This document shows, piece by piece, positions 1-7,964 of a stretch of 17,546 nt of DNA. Numbering within the stretch: the first letter of the stretch is position 1; every line of letters begins with the position of its first letter. The translations under genes were made by a program, and so were the position numbers. The notes under the pieces were generated by a model. That model had not been told where the DNA came from, searched no databases, and was given only the letters and a program-made list of their open reading frames with translations. Origin of the DNA: DATKGP01 sp035510775 (GTDB lineage: Bacteria; Patescibacteriota; UBA1384; 2-12-FULL-50-11); contig DATKGP010000048.1 in assembly GCA_035510775.1 (NCBI GenBank), forward strand, positions 1 to 17,546. Reading direction: 5' to 3'.

Positions 1-1662
1 GGGAAGAACAAATCAGTTTTCATCACTCACATTGCCGAGTTGGTTAAAGAAAAGAAAATCGAAGGTGTCAGCGACATCCGCGATGAATCCGATCGCAAAG
101 ACGGTGTTCGGGTGGTAATAGACCTGAAAAGCGGCGCGCCATCGTCGAAAATTTTGAATCAGCTCTACGAGATGACCGAGCTGCAGACCGTCCAACACTA
201 CAACACCGTTGCTCTCATCGACGGTATTCAACCAAAACTTTTAACACTGAACGAGGTTTTGAGCGAATTTTTGGCTCACCGCATTGTTGTGGTCACCCGC
301 CGAACCGAGTTTGAATTAAAGAACGCCAAAGCGCGGGCCCACATTTTGGAAGGTCTAAAGATTGCCCTGGATCATCTTGACGCCATCATTAAATTGATTC
401 GTGAGTCAGCCAACCGCGACGACGCCAAGACCGGTTTGATGAAGACCTACGAGCTGTCAGATCTTCAGGCCAACGCCATTTTGGATATGCGCCTGTCGCA
501 GCTCGCGAACCTGGAGCGCCAGCGAATTTACGATGAGTACGAGGCAATTCTTAAGCTAATCGCTGACTTGGAAGACATTCTGGCTAAACCAGCTCGCGTG
601 GAATCTATAATTAAAGACGAGCTATTAGAAGTTAAAGAAAAATACGGCACACCCCGTAAGACCGAAATCAGACTCGAACCGCTTGGCCAGATGACGGCGC
701 TCGACCTAATTGTTGAAGAAAACGTTCTAATTACTCTAACTGTCAACAACTACGTCAAACGGCTTTCGCCAGATTCTTACCGCAACCAATCACGCGGCGG
801 AAAAGGCGTGACCGGTATGACCACCCGCGAAGACGACACGGTGATGGAGATGATTTACGCCTCAACTCATGACGATATTCTGTTTTTCACCAACAAGGGT
901 CGGGTTTTCCAGGTGAAATCCTATGAGATTCCTGCCTCCAGCCGGCAGAGCAAAGGTGTCGCCCTACCGAATATAATTCGTATTAATCCGGAAGAAAAAG
1001 TTACCGCCATTGTCGCTATCAAGCCCGACGACCCATTCAAGAACTTTTTCTTCGCCACCAAAAAAGGCTTGGTTAAACGGGTCGAGAAGGAACAATTCCG
1101 ATCGGTTCGCAAGTCCGGCGTCATCGCTATCGCCCTAAAACTCGACGACCAGCTTTTGTGGGTTAAGCAGACTTCTGGCGAAGACGAGATTGCTCAAATC
1201 TCTCGAGATGCCCAGGTAATTACCTACAACGAAAGCGAGGTTCGCTTAATGGGTCGGGGAGCAGCTGGTGTTAAAGGCATTAAACTACGCAAAGGTGACG
1301 AAGTCATCGAAACGGCGATTCTTTCCGAACAATCGAAGGCCGTCTGTGTGATTTCCGAGCACGGCGTCGGTAAGCGAGTTGACGTTAAGGAGTTCCGCAA
1401 CCAACATCGCGGTGGCTCGGGTGTTCGTATCGCCAAGCTGAATCAGAAGACCGGCGTGCTCGTTGCTGGAACTGTAGTTGAGGCTGATGGCATCGATTTA
1501 ATTATTGTCACTAAACTTGGCCAAGTAATCCGTATCGGCGTCGACACTGTTCGTCTGCTTTCACGCCAGGCCTCGGGGGTAATTCTTATCCGTCTAGACG
1601 AAGACGACAAAGTTATGACCTTGGCGGTGGTTGGCGAGAATACTTCCAAGGAAGAGGAGTAA
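1..1662 (+). CDS. gyrA: DNA gyrase subunit A, 3' portion (5' end outside window)
   Basis: GyrA is the breakage-reunion subunit of DNA gyrase and, with GyrB, introduces negative supercoils. The frame is open from base 1 and 553 residues are visible. The N-terminal winged-helix domain with the catalytic tyrosine, roughly the first 270-290 residues, lies upstream of the window. The start matches the end of the breakage-reunion core (IEGVSDIRDESDR, then a coiled-coil stretch with ALDHLDAIIKLIRES and QANAILDMRLSQL). From about base 650 the C-terminal beta-pinwheel follows, with repeated blades such as ILFFTNKGRVF, NFFFATKKGLVKRV and LIIVTKLGQVIRI. A GyrA-box-like QSRGGKG lies at 787-807. The consensus is QRRGGKG, so one position differs, but the motif favours GyrA over ParC, which lacks it. 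The TAA stop is 1 nt before the infB ATG. The identification is secure. Confidence 0.96.
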   Translation, partial: GKNKSVFITHIAELVKEKKIEGVSDIRDESDRKDGVRVVIDLKSGAPSSKILNQLYEMTELQTVQHYNTVALIDGIQPKLLTLNEVLSEFLAHRIVVVTRRTEFELKNAKARAHILEGLKIALDHLDAIIKLIRESANRDDAKTGLMKTYELSDLQANAILDMRLSQLANLERQRIYDEYEAILKLIADLEDILAKPARVESIIKDELLEVKEKYGTPRKTEIRLEPLGQMTALDLIVEENVLITLTVNNYVKRLSPDSYRNQSRGGKGVTGMTTREDDTVMEMIYASTHDDILFFTNKGRVFQVKSYEIPASSRQSKGVALPNIIRINPEEKVTAIVAIKPDDPFKNFFFATKKGLVKRVEKEQFRSVRKSGVIAIALKLDDQLLWVKQTSGEDEIAQISRDAQVITYNESEVRLMGRGAAGVKGIKLRKGDEVIETAILSEQSKAVCVISEHGVGKRVDVKEFRNQHRGGSGVRIAKLNQKTGVLVAGTVVEADGIDLIIVTKLGQVIRIGVDTVRLLSRQASGVILIRLDEDDKVMTLAVVGENTSKEEE

Positions 1663-1663
1663 G

Positions 1664-3367
1664 ATGGCGGAGAAGTTAGTCGTGCAGATACCAGAAGAAA
1701 TCTCTGTTCGCGCCTTGGCCGCGCTCCTAAAAGTTGATGCCACGGCCGTTATTGGCAAGCTGATTGCCGGTGGGGTGATGGCGACAATTAACCAGTCACT
1801 CGATTTTGACACCGCTTGCTTGGTGGCCGAGGAGTTTGGTAATACTGCCGAAGCTCAAAGCGAGCAGACAACGATTAACAAAACTACTGACTCCAAAGAC
1901 GCCGTCACGCGAGCGCCGATTGTGACAATTATGGGTCACGTTGACCACGGCAAAACCAGCCTGCTCGATTTCATTCGTAAATCTAACATTACTGCCGGCG
2001 AGTCTGGCGGCATCACCCAGCACATCAGCGCCTACCAGATTGATTTCAAGGGTGAACATGGAGCTCGCAAAATTACTTTTATTGATACTCCTGGCCACGA
2101 GGCTTTTTCAGCTCTTCGCGAACACGGAGCGACCATTACTGACATCGTAATTTTGGTCGTGGCGGCCGATGACGGCGTTAAGCCGCAGACGATTGAGGCG
2201 ATTGAGCATGCCAAAAAGGCCAACGTCCCGATTATTGTCGCCATCAACAAAATTGATTCCCCAGGCGCAAATGTTGAGCGAGTTAAGCAGCAACTCTCCG
2301 AACACGACTTAATTCCCGAAGATTGGACAGGTAAAACAGTCATGGTACCAATTTCAGCCAGAACTGGTGAGGGTGTCGACCGCTTGCTGGATATGGTCGT
2401 CCTGACGGCCGATATGCAGGAACTCAAAGCCGATCCCAACGGCACGCCCGAGGCGATTGTGATTGAGGCTAACCTAGACAAACAAGTCGGCCCGGTGGCG
2501 ACGATTTTAGTCTTCAACGGCACGGTTCGCACCGGTCAAGTGCTGGTGGTTGGTAAAACCTACGGTCGTGTTAAGGCAATGGAAGATGATTTAGGCGTGA
2601 AAATCTCCCAAGCCGGCCCGGCTAAACCAGCTCGTTTATTCGGCCTTAAAGACGTGCCGAAATTCGGTGAGCGAATCGAAGTTGTCCCGAGTGAAAAAGT
2701 CGCCCGCACCATGACCCAGAGTGGTCTAAAAACCAAATCCGCCGGGGGAGATAGCGAGCGTAACTCTATTAAAATTGTGATTAAGGCCGATGTCGGCGGT
2801 TCGCTGGCGGCTTTAGAAGAGAGTATTAAAAAACTTACCTATAAAGATGCCTCTGTCGAGATCGTCACCAGCGGTATCGGGCCGGTCAACGAGAACGACG
2901 TTAACCTAGCCAAGGCTTCAGCCGCCCGAATACTCGCCTTCCGCGTACCAATCAACAAAAGAATAACTGAATTAGCTGGCAAAGAGGGCGTTGATTTGAA
3001 TGAATATTGGGTGATTTACGAGCTGACCGAAATGCTGGAAAAAGAACTGAAATCCATCGCCACCACGACTTTTGTTAATGTCCAGCTTGGTCGCCTGAGG
3101 CTTTTGGCGGTTTTTTCCTGGAATAAGGGTGCTGGTATTGTTGGCGGCGAGGTTCTCGACGGCGTTGTTAAGCCCAACGTTTCGGTAGAGATTTTCCGAG
3201 AGAAAGAGCAAATCGGGACGGCCAAAGCCGGGGCAATGAAAATCGGCAAACTGGAAGTCGACCAAGCCGAAAAAGGTACCCAATGCGGCATCTCGCTTTC
3301 AGATTCCACTACCGACCCAGCCGTCGGCGACGTCCTGAACTTCTTTGAAACCAAAGAAGAAAAGTAA
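1664..3367 (+). CDS. infB: Translation initiation factor IF-2 (short form)
   Basis: IF2 is the GTPase that recruits initiator fMet-tRNA to the 30S subunit and promotes subunit joining. The ATG at 1664 is chosen because the GAAGAGGAG Shine-Dalgarno sequence in the gyrA tail is well spaced and the protein then begins MAEKLVVQIPEEISVRALA, a typical IF2_N helical module. The 567-residue protein has only one short N-terminal module before the G domain, so it is much shorter than E. coli IF2 (890 aa). Visible motifs are G1 GHVDHGKTS (residues 91-99), G2 GGITQH (115-120), G3 DTPGH (141-145), G4 NKID (195-198) and G5 SA (231-232). The EF-Tu-like domain II, the IF2 domain 3 and the C-terminal fMet-tRNA-binding beta-barrel (GTQCGISL near the end) follow. 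The usual nusA and rbfA neighbours are absent; gyrA lies directly upstream. Confidence 0.97.
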   Translation: MAEKLVVQIPEEISVRALAALLKVDATAVIGKLIAGGVMATINQSLDFDTACLVAEEFGNTAEAQSEQTTINKTTDSKDAVTRAPIVTIMGHVDHGKTSLLDFIRKSNITAGESGGITQHISAYQIDFKGEHGARKITFIDTPGHEAFSALREHGATITDIVILVVAADDGVKPQTIEAIEHAKKANVPIIVAINKIDSPGANVERVKQQLSEHDLIPEDWTGKTVMVPISARTGEGVDRLLDMVVLTADMQELKADPNGTPEAIVIEANLDKQVGPVATILVFNGTVRTGQVLVVGKTYGRVKAMEDDLGVKISQAGPAKPARLFGLKDVPKFGERIEVVPSEKVARTMTQSGLKTKSAGGDSERNSIKIVIKADVGGSLAALEESIKKLTYKDASVEIVTSGIGPVNENDVNLAKASAARILAFRVPINKRITELAGKEGVDLNEYWVIYELTEMLEKELKSIATTTFVNVQLGRLRLLAVFSWNKGAGIVGGEVLDGVVKPNVSVEIFREKEQIGTAKAGAMKIGKLEVDQAEKGTQCGISLSDSTTDPAVGDVLNFFETKEEK

Positions 3368-3373
3368 AGCTTG

Positions 3374-3610
3374 ATGAAAATCAGAGTGGCGGTTAGGCCG
3401 AATAGCGCTAAAACCGAGGTGGTTTTTGTGCGTGAGGGCCAGTACCGCGTGTCGGTCAGCGAGCCACCGACACAGAACAAAGCCAACGTCGCCGTAGTCG
3501 AAGCCTTAGCCGAATACCTAAGAGTACCTAAAAGCCTGATTTCCATCGTCCGCGGCCAACGTTCTAAATCGAAAACCATAGAAATCCAAACAACCCAAAC
3601 GCTGCTCTAG
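3374..3610 (+). CDS. DUF167 / YggU family small protein
   Basis: This is a 78-residue protein beginning MKIRVAVRPNSAKTEV. It shows the compact alpha/beta pattern of the DUF167 (YggU) family: an N-terminal strand ending in PNSAK, the central SEPPTQNKANVAVVEALA (the family's conserved P-x-x-x-x-A-N segment), then VRGQRSKSKTIEI. No molecular function is firmly established for the family. A TTG sits one codon upstream at 3371; the ATG is preferred. The start is 6 nt after the infB stop and has only a weak purine-rich upstream sequence, so translation is probably coupled to infB. The TAG stop is followed by about 54 non-coding bases before the next Shine-Dalgarno-led gene. Confidence 0.85.
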   Translation: MKIRVAVRPNSAKTEVVFVREGQYRVSVSEPPTQNKANVAVVEALAEYLRVPKSLISIVRGQRSKSKTIEIQTTQTLL

Positions 3611-3654
3611 TTAGCGTGCTTGTGAAAAATTGAAGGTGGAAGTAGGATTGGTGT

Positions 3655-3661
3655 AAGGAGG
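3655..3661 (+). promoter_or_regulatory. Perfect Shine-Dalgarno sequence with no ATG/GTG/TTG at proper distance
   Basis: AAGGAGG is the strongest ribosome binding site in the window. In the downstream reading frame the only initiation-like codons nearby are ATC at 3665 (3 nt spacer) and ATC at 3674 (12 nt spacer). The first TTG in frame is at 3737, 75 nt away, and starts inside the first membrane helix. The frame is open back to 3626, just after a TGA at 3623-3625. This site therefore argues for a non-canonical start of the following gene. Confidence 0.7.
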
Positions 3662-3664
3662 AAG

Positions 3665-5191
3665 ATCGATTTTATCAAAAATATTTGGTTCGGTTACGCC
3701 CAAATCGGCACCGGCGGCGTCAGCCATCTGGCATTTTTGATTCTGGATTTTGTCTTGGTGGCAGTCTTGGTTTGGTTCGTTTTGCGCTGCATAAATAATG
3801 AGAAAGGCTTGAGGTTTCTGGCCTTGTTTGTTGGTCTGCTACTACTATTGACGGCCTCGGCTTACCTGCCGCTGTCAGGAACGCACTTGGTCACCCAAAT
3901 TTTGATAATTATGGCGGTTGTGGCTTTGCCGGTTCTGTTCCATCAGGAATGGATTGGCCTATTGAAGGGTAGCCGCCAGGCCATAACGCCGCTACTTAAT
4001 ACTCCGACGACGATTCTCTGGGCAATTCTTATTGCCATCTTCGCTACTATTATAAGCATCGGCATCACCGTCAAAACTGGTCGGTTGCCGGTCAGTATTC
4101 CGGTGACGGCGGTTAATCTGGGCACGGGTCTAACGGCCAATTTAGGTAGCCAAACCTCGGTAGATATCATCGTCTCAGCCAATCGCGACCAGTGGCAGAG
4201 CCTGACCGACAAGGCCTTTTCCGCGACCGTCGATTTGAACGGCCAAGGTGAAGGTACCTACAACACGACAGTAAACGTCACCGCCAAAATCAAAGACGTC
4301 ACTGTTCGATCGGTTCAGCCAGGCCAGTTGGTGGTGACGGTCGAGCCGATTATCAAAAAAACCGTCCCAATTGTGGCTAAGTTTGCTGGCACGGCTGGCA
4401 ATGACTTAGTTCCAGACGTCCCGACGCTGGTTCCCGATAAGGTCGAGGTATCGGGTGCCAAGTCGATAATTAGTACGTTAACCGAAGCCACCGCCGAGGT
4501 TAAGCTCAACGGCGAGACGGCGACGGTGATACAAAAAGTCACGTTGCAAGCTGAAGATGCCAGCGGCAGTGTCATCGCCGGGGTAACTTTCGACCCGGCC
4601 GAAGTCGATGTCAGTGTGCCCTTGGTCAAGGCCGGCAAGCTCAAGACTCTCGGCGTTCGGCCGATTATTACCGGCACGCCTAAGGCTGGCTACTGGATAG
4701 ACACGATTCAAGTTACGCCGGCGGCCGTGGCGGTTACTGGTTCGATGGACGCTCTGAACGCCGCTACCGAAGTCACAACCGCCAGCTTTGATGTTTCTAA
4801 CCTTTCCGACAACGCCCAAACTCAAGTCAATTTGGTTTTCCCCAGCGGCCTGACCTCGGCCGACAACACCAGCAAGGTCACCCTGAATATCTCGGTTAAG
4901 CCGAGCACCACCACCAAAACAACTACCCCACAATTTGTCTACGCCAATTTAAGTACAGCTCTTACGGTAACCAATCTCTCCCCAACCGGTCTGTCGGCTC
5001 TGGTCACTGGTAGCGCTGCCGCCCTGGCTTCGGTTGACGGCCAAGTGAAAGTTGCGCTTGACCTATCGGCTTACAAATCAGCCGGTACCTACGCCATTAC
5101 TATCACTAATAGCATGTTTACTCTGCCCAGCGGCGTTAGTTTGGTGAGTTTTCTGCCCTCGGCGATTAGCGTAACGATTGAAAACAAGTAG
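3665..5191 (+). CDS. CdaA-like membrane domain fused to CdaR-like YbbR repeats, without cyclase domain
   Basis: The predicted product is about 508 residues from the ATC at 3665, or 484 from the TTG at 3737. A membrane module comes first, with three helices spanning about 3728-3950. It reads LAFLILDFVLVAVLVW, LALFVGLLLLLTA, ILIIMAVVALPVLFHQEW and aligns by eye with the N-terminus of diadenylate cyclase CdaA (helix 1 with Asp, LVA; helix 3 ending in FQPE). Where CdaA would continue into its DAC catalytic domain, this protein has only LLKGSRQAITPLLNTP and then a fourth helix (ILWAILIAIFATIISIGI) typical of CdaR. Four extracytoplasmic YbbR-like repeats follow, at about 4085-4350, 4358-4630, 4640-4900 and 4930-5185, the last being divergent. 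A Thr-rich linker (TTTKTTT) precedes repeat 4. The DGA and RHR motifs of DAC are absent. CdaR normally binds and controls CdaA, so a regulatory or envelope-sensing role is inference. Which codon initiates is uncertain; see the Shine-Dalgarno entry. It ends in TAG. Confidence 0.85.
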   Translation: MDFIKNIWFGYAQIGTGGVSHLAFLILDFVLVAVLVWFVLRCINNEKGLRFLALFVGLLLLLTASAYLPLSGTHLVTQILIIMAVVALPVLFHQEWIGLLKGSRQAITPLLNTPTTILWAILIAIFATIISIGITVKTGRLPVSIPVTAVNLGTGLTANLGSQTSVDIIVSANRDQWQSLTDKAFSATVDLNGQGEGTYNTTVNVTAKIKDVTVRSVQPGQLVVTVEPIIKKTVPIVAKFAGTAGNDLVPDVPTLVPDKVEVSGAKSIISTLTEATAEVKLNGETATVIQKVTLQAEDASGSVIAGVTFDPAEVDVSVPLVKAGKLKTLGVRPIITGTPKAGYWIDTIQVTPAAVAVTGSMDALNAATEVTTASFDVSNLSDNAQTQVNLVFPSGLTSADNTSKVTLNISVKPSTTTKTTTPQFVYANLSTALTVTNLSPTGLSALVTGSAAALASVDGQVKVALDLSAYKSAGTYAITITNSMFTLPSGVSLVSFLPSAISVTIENK

Positions 5192-5213
5192 GGGAGCGGA
5201 TAACCTGAATATA

Positions 5214-6938
5214 ATGAAGCTAAAACTGCCCAAGCGCGAGGTGGTGCTAAAGACCGTCAAGGGCGTTCCGGGGCTTATTATTTTAAGCCTGGCGGTTTTA
5301 TTACTTGGCACCTACGGTATCTGGCGATTACAGCAGTACTATCTGCCACAATCCGGGCAGCACTATGCCCAGGGTGTTTATGCCGGTCTTAACATCAGCG
5401 ACCACCACTGTCTTGATAATGGCGGGAATGAAGTTGACTGCTCGAGCTCTGCCAAAACAGTTGCCAGCCTCGCCCAAGCTCTTGGTTCTAGCGACACACC
5501 CGATTACGCCAGCACCATTAACGATTTTCCTACTCCGCTAACGGCTTCGGGAAGCGGCTTTAATATGTTTCGGATGCAGGCGCAGATGTTCTTCTATTTT
5601 GACGAAACCGCTCCGGCCAACCCGAACGTAACTTCTTCGGTAACTTTAAATCTGCCTAGCCATTCGCTGCTGATGCCGTCGCAACTTTGGTTTGCCAGTG
5701 AACACCTGCATTTTGTTAAAGCCAGCACTTGTTTTGCGATGGATCCGGTTAGCAATAATACCTGTTCGCCAAATATCGCCGTGCAGAATATTACCACCGA
5801 CGATCCCAATTCTTCCATGGACGACCGATATTCCATCACTATTAACAACATTGCCCCGACCAACAACTTTAAGGCTGGCGGAGTTGGTATCAACTGGCCA
5901 CTGATTGGTCGGGCCGAAGCCTACAGCCCGCCACCGGCAACGAATATGCTTTTTCTGCGACATCCGTACAACATTCAACTGAACTTTGACCCGAACGGTG
6001 CTACTAACGCCAATGTTACCCAGATGCGTAACTACTTAAACACGCCTGGTTTACCAACAGCAGTCAGTGATCACGAGTTCTTCGGCGACAGCAAATGCGC
6101 TGCCGACGTTAACGGATTGCAGCGGTATGTCTGCCTAAAAACCGAGAATGTCGCCAAAGTGCAGAACGAGACGCCGATGTCCTCGCTGTATCTTATGGAG
6201 CAAATTGACACTCTGCACGTGCCGGGCGGAATCTTGGTCAACGGCAATGTCGGGGCGCTGACAAACGTCAATGGTCTGACGATTGCCTCGCCAAATGCCA
6301 TTGTTTATGGCGGCAGCATCGCCGGCGACGTTTCTGGAGGCCACCAGATTAGTAACTATCTGGCCAATTCTAAACTCGGCTGGGCCAATGTTGGGTCACA
6401 ACTCCAAGCGATTCTGGCGGCTAATCAAGCCAAGGCGGCGGTTATTTCCAAGAGCCCAGGCGGCAGTTGGTACTTGAATTCGCCGAACAACGATCCTACT
6501 AATGGTGCCACCTCGACGACCTTTTCCACTCCGCCAGAAGGCAAACTTTGGGCGGTTAACGGCAACCTAACCACTAATAGCCCGATTACTTTCACCGGTA
6601 GCGGGACGGTCATCGTCAACGGTAATGTCAGTTTTGGCAGCAGTATTACCTGTCTAGGCAGCAAACGCCTGGGAATTGTCGCCACCGGCTCGATTACTTT
6701 TGCTTCAAACAACATCGGCTGCGGCGCCTACTTGGCTCTGGGCGGTGATATTAATCTGTCGGCCGATCGTGACGCGGCTGCTGCCGTCGGTATTTTCATT
6801 GCCAAGGGGAGCGTCGATTTACCAACTATGAACGACGGCCAGGCTCTGACGATCGATTACGACGGCGTTTTTGCCTCCCAGCCAACGACTCTCTTCAAGC
6901 AGATTCTCCAGGTGGTCAACCTTACGACAATCTCATAA
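5214..6938 (+). CDS. Single-pass anchored surface protein with cysteine pairs and a C-terminal beta-solenoid-like region
   Basis: I do not recognise a named family. From the ATG at 5214 the product is 574 residues. The N-terminus is basic (KLKLPKREVVLKTVKG), followed by one hydrophobic segment (VPGLIILSLAVLLLGTYGIW) and then an exported Asn/Ser/Thr/Gly-rich body, so N-in/C-out topology is likely. Eight cysteines occur as four local pairs, spaced 10, 11, 12 and 23 residues apart (nt about 5409/5439, 5730/5763, 6096/6132, 6651/6720), which suggests extracellular disulfides. The C-terminal third carries short hydrophobic/Gly/Asn repeats such as LWAVNGNLTTN, TVIVNGNVSFG and LGIVATGSITFAS, resembling beta-solenoid or PilX-like C-terminal segments. 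GGGGAG at 5191-5196 is 17 nt from the ATG but 8 nt from an in-frame CTG at 5205, so the true start may be 5205. The TAA overlaps the obg ATG by one base. No prepilin peptidase motif or sortase LPXTG is visible. Confidence 0.85.
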   Translation: MKLKLPKREVVLKTVKGVPGLIILSLAVLLLGTYGIWRLQQYYLPQSGQHYAQGVYAGLNISDHHCLDNGGNEVDCSSSAKTVASLAQALGSSDTPDYASTINDFPTPLTASGSGFNMFRMQAQMFFYFDETAPANPNVTSSVTLNLPSHSLLMPSQLWFASEHLHFVKASTCFAMDPVSNNTCSPNIAVQNITTDDPNSSMDDRYSITINNIAPTNNFKAGGVGINWPLIGRAEAYSPPPATNMLFLRHPYNIQLNFDPNGATNANVTQMRNYLNTPGLPTAVSDHEFFGDSKCAADVNGLQRYVCLKTENVAKVQNETPMSSLYLMEQIDTLHVPGGILVNGNVGALTNVNGLTIASPNAIVYGGSIAGDVSGGHQISNYLANSKLGWANVGSQLQAILAANQAKAAVISKSPGGSWYLNSPNNDPTNGATSTTFSTPPEGKLWAVNGNLTTNSPITFTGSGTVIVNGNVSFGSSITCLGSKRLGIVATGSITFASNNIGCGAYLALGGDINLSADRDAAAAVGIFIAKGSVDLPTMNDGQALTIDYDGVFASQPTTLFKQILQVVNLTTIS

Positions 6939-7897
6939 TGCTGGTTGATCGAGTTGAAGTTACTTTGAAAGCTGGGCGGGGCGGAGACGGGATTGTTTCT
7001 TGGCGCCGAGAAAAATTCGTACCCAAGGGTGGACCGGACGGCGGGGACGGTGGTCGTGGTGGTTCGATAACTCTTCACTCGAGCGACAATCTGGACACTC
7101 TAAGCTCTTTCCGTTACCGCGATATTTTTCACGCCGCCGATGGCGGTAGGGGTCAGAGTAAAAAAATGTACGGGGCGGCCGGCGAAGATTTGGAATTGTT
7201 GGTGCCGACTGGCACGGTTGTGACTGACATCGAGGGTAAAACTTTGGCAGACTTTACGGCGCCAGATCAAACCGTTTTGATAGCTAAAGGAGGCCGAGGT
7301 GGCAAGGGTAATGTTCATTTTGTGAGCGCCACTCATCAGCATCCCGAAGAGTTCACCAAAGGCGAGGCCGGAGCGACGCTGAAAGTTGTCATGGAACTGC
7401 GGTTCATCGCCGATTTAGCGCTGATTGGCGAGCCCAACGGCGGCAAGTCGTCTTTAATTGCCGCCCTAACGGGTGTTGACGCTCGTATCGGTGCCTACCC
7501 CTTCTCCACGACACAGCCAATTTTGGGGGTGTTGAAACTCGGCGACAGGCGTCTAACTTTGGTCGATTTGCCGGGCTTGCTCGAAGGCGCTCACCAAGGC
7601 AAGGGTTTGGGCGACAGTTTTTTGAAGCACCTAAAAAGAGTTAAAGGGCTGATTGAGGTCGTTGACGCTACCGAAACCATCGATGCCGCCGAGAAAATTG
7701 TTCTAAGTGAAGTGGAAAAATTTGATCCAGCTCTGACGAAATTGCCGCGACTACTAGTACTAAATAAAATTGATTTGTTGAATAAGACGGAAGTAGCTAA
7801 TCTCAAAAAAGATTATCCCCAGGCAGTTTTGGTTAGTGCTACCGAGAAAACCCATCTTGACGATCTCAAAACAGCCCTGGCCAAGTTCGTCTCTTGA
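6938..7897 (+). CDS. obg: GTPase Obg/CgtA
   Basis: Obg is an essential GTPase acting in large-subunit ribosome maturation and stress control. The 319-residue product starts with the glycine-rich Obg fold (residues about 2-158: KAGRGGDG, GGPDGGDGGRGG, GGRGGKGNV). The G domain follows with G1 GEPNGGKSS (164-172), the switch I region IGAYPFSTTQP, G3 DLPGL (210-214) and EGAHQGKGLGDSFLKH, G4 NKID (276-279) and G5 SAT (300-302). It ends straight after the G domain, lacking the C-terminal OCT domain or acidic tail found in some relatives. The ATG overlaps the upstream TAA (TAATG) and no strong Shine-Dalgarno sequence is close, so translational coupling to the surface-protein gene is likely. Its TGA stop lies inside the -35 box of the rpoB promoter. 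Confidence 0.97.
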   Translation: MLVDRVEVTLKAGRGGDGIVSWRREKFVPKGGPDGGDGGRGGSITLHSSDNLDTLSSFRYRDIFHAADGGRGQSKKMYGAAGEDLELLVPTGTVVTDIEGKTLADFTAPDQTVLIAKGGRGGKGNVHFVSATHQHPEEFTKGEAGATLKVVMELRFIADLALIGEPNGGKSSLIAALTGVDARIGAYPFSTTQPILGVLKLGDRRLTLVDLPGLLEGAHQGKGLGDSFLKHLKRVKGLIEVVDATETIDAAEKIVLSEVEKFDPALTKLPRLLVLNKIDLLNKTEVANLKKDYPQAVLVSATEKTHLDDLKTALAKFVS

Positions 7898-7923
7898 CAA
7901 ACCGACGCCGAATGTGGTAAATT
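7894..7923 (+). promoter_or_regulatory. Sigma-70-type promoter for rpoBC
   Basis: A perfect -35 hexamer TTGACA (7894-7899) is followed after 18 nt by TAAATT (7918-7923), a 5/6 match to TATAAT. Transcription would start near 7930, giving a leader of about 175 nt before rpoB. The -35 box includes the obg TGA at 7895-7897. It is the best promoter match seen in the window and marks the start of a new transcription unit, although read-through from obg is possible. Confidence 0.7.
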
Positions 7924-7964
7924 CGGGAAGAGTTAGTTGAGGAAATAAGAAATAATTTATAAGC

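Noticed and set aside
1631..1663. Upstream TTG extension of infB into gyrA
   Set aside because: The ATG at 1664 has a well-spaced Shine-Dalgarno sequence and begins the IF2_N module; the extra residues overlap the gyrA C-terminus.
2032..2532. Long minus-strand ORF (166 codons) inside infB; similar ones at 3016-3579, 12383-12883 and 13829-14326
   Set aside because: They lie antisense to secure conserved genes, show no recognisable motifs, and are expected from the codon bias of the plus-strand genes.
3611..3654. Possible small gene between the DUF167 gene and the CdaA-like fusion
   Set aside because: Only very short GTG/TTG frames exist and they end before the Shine-Dalgarno sequence; nothing supports coding.
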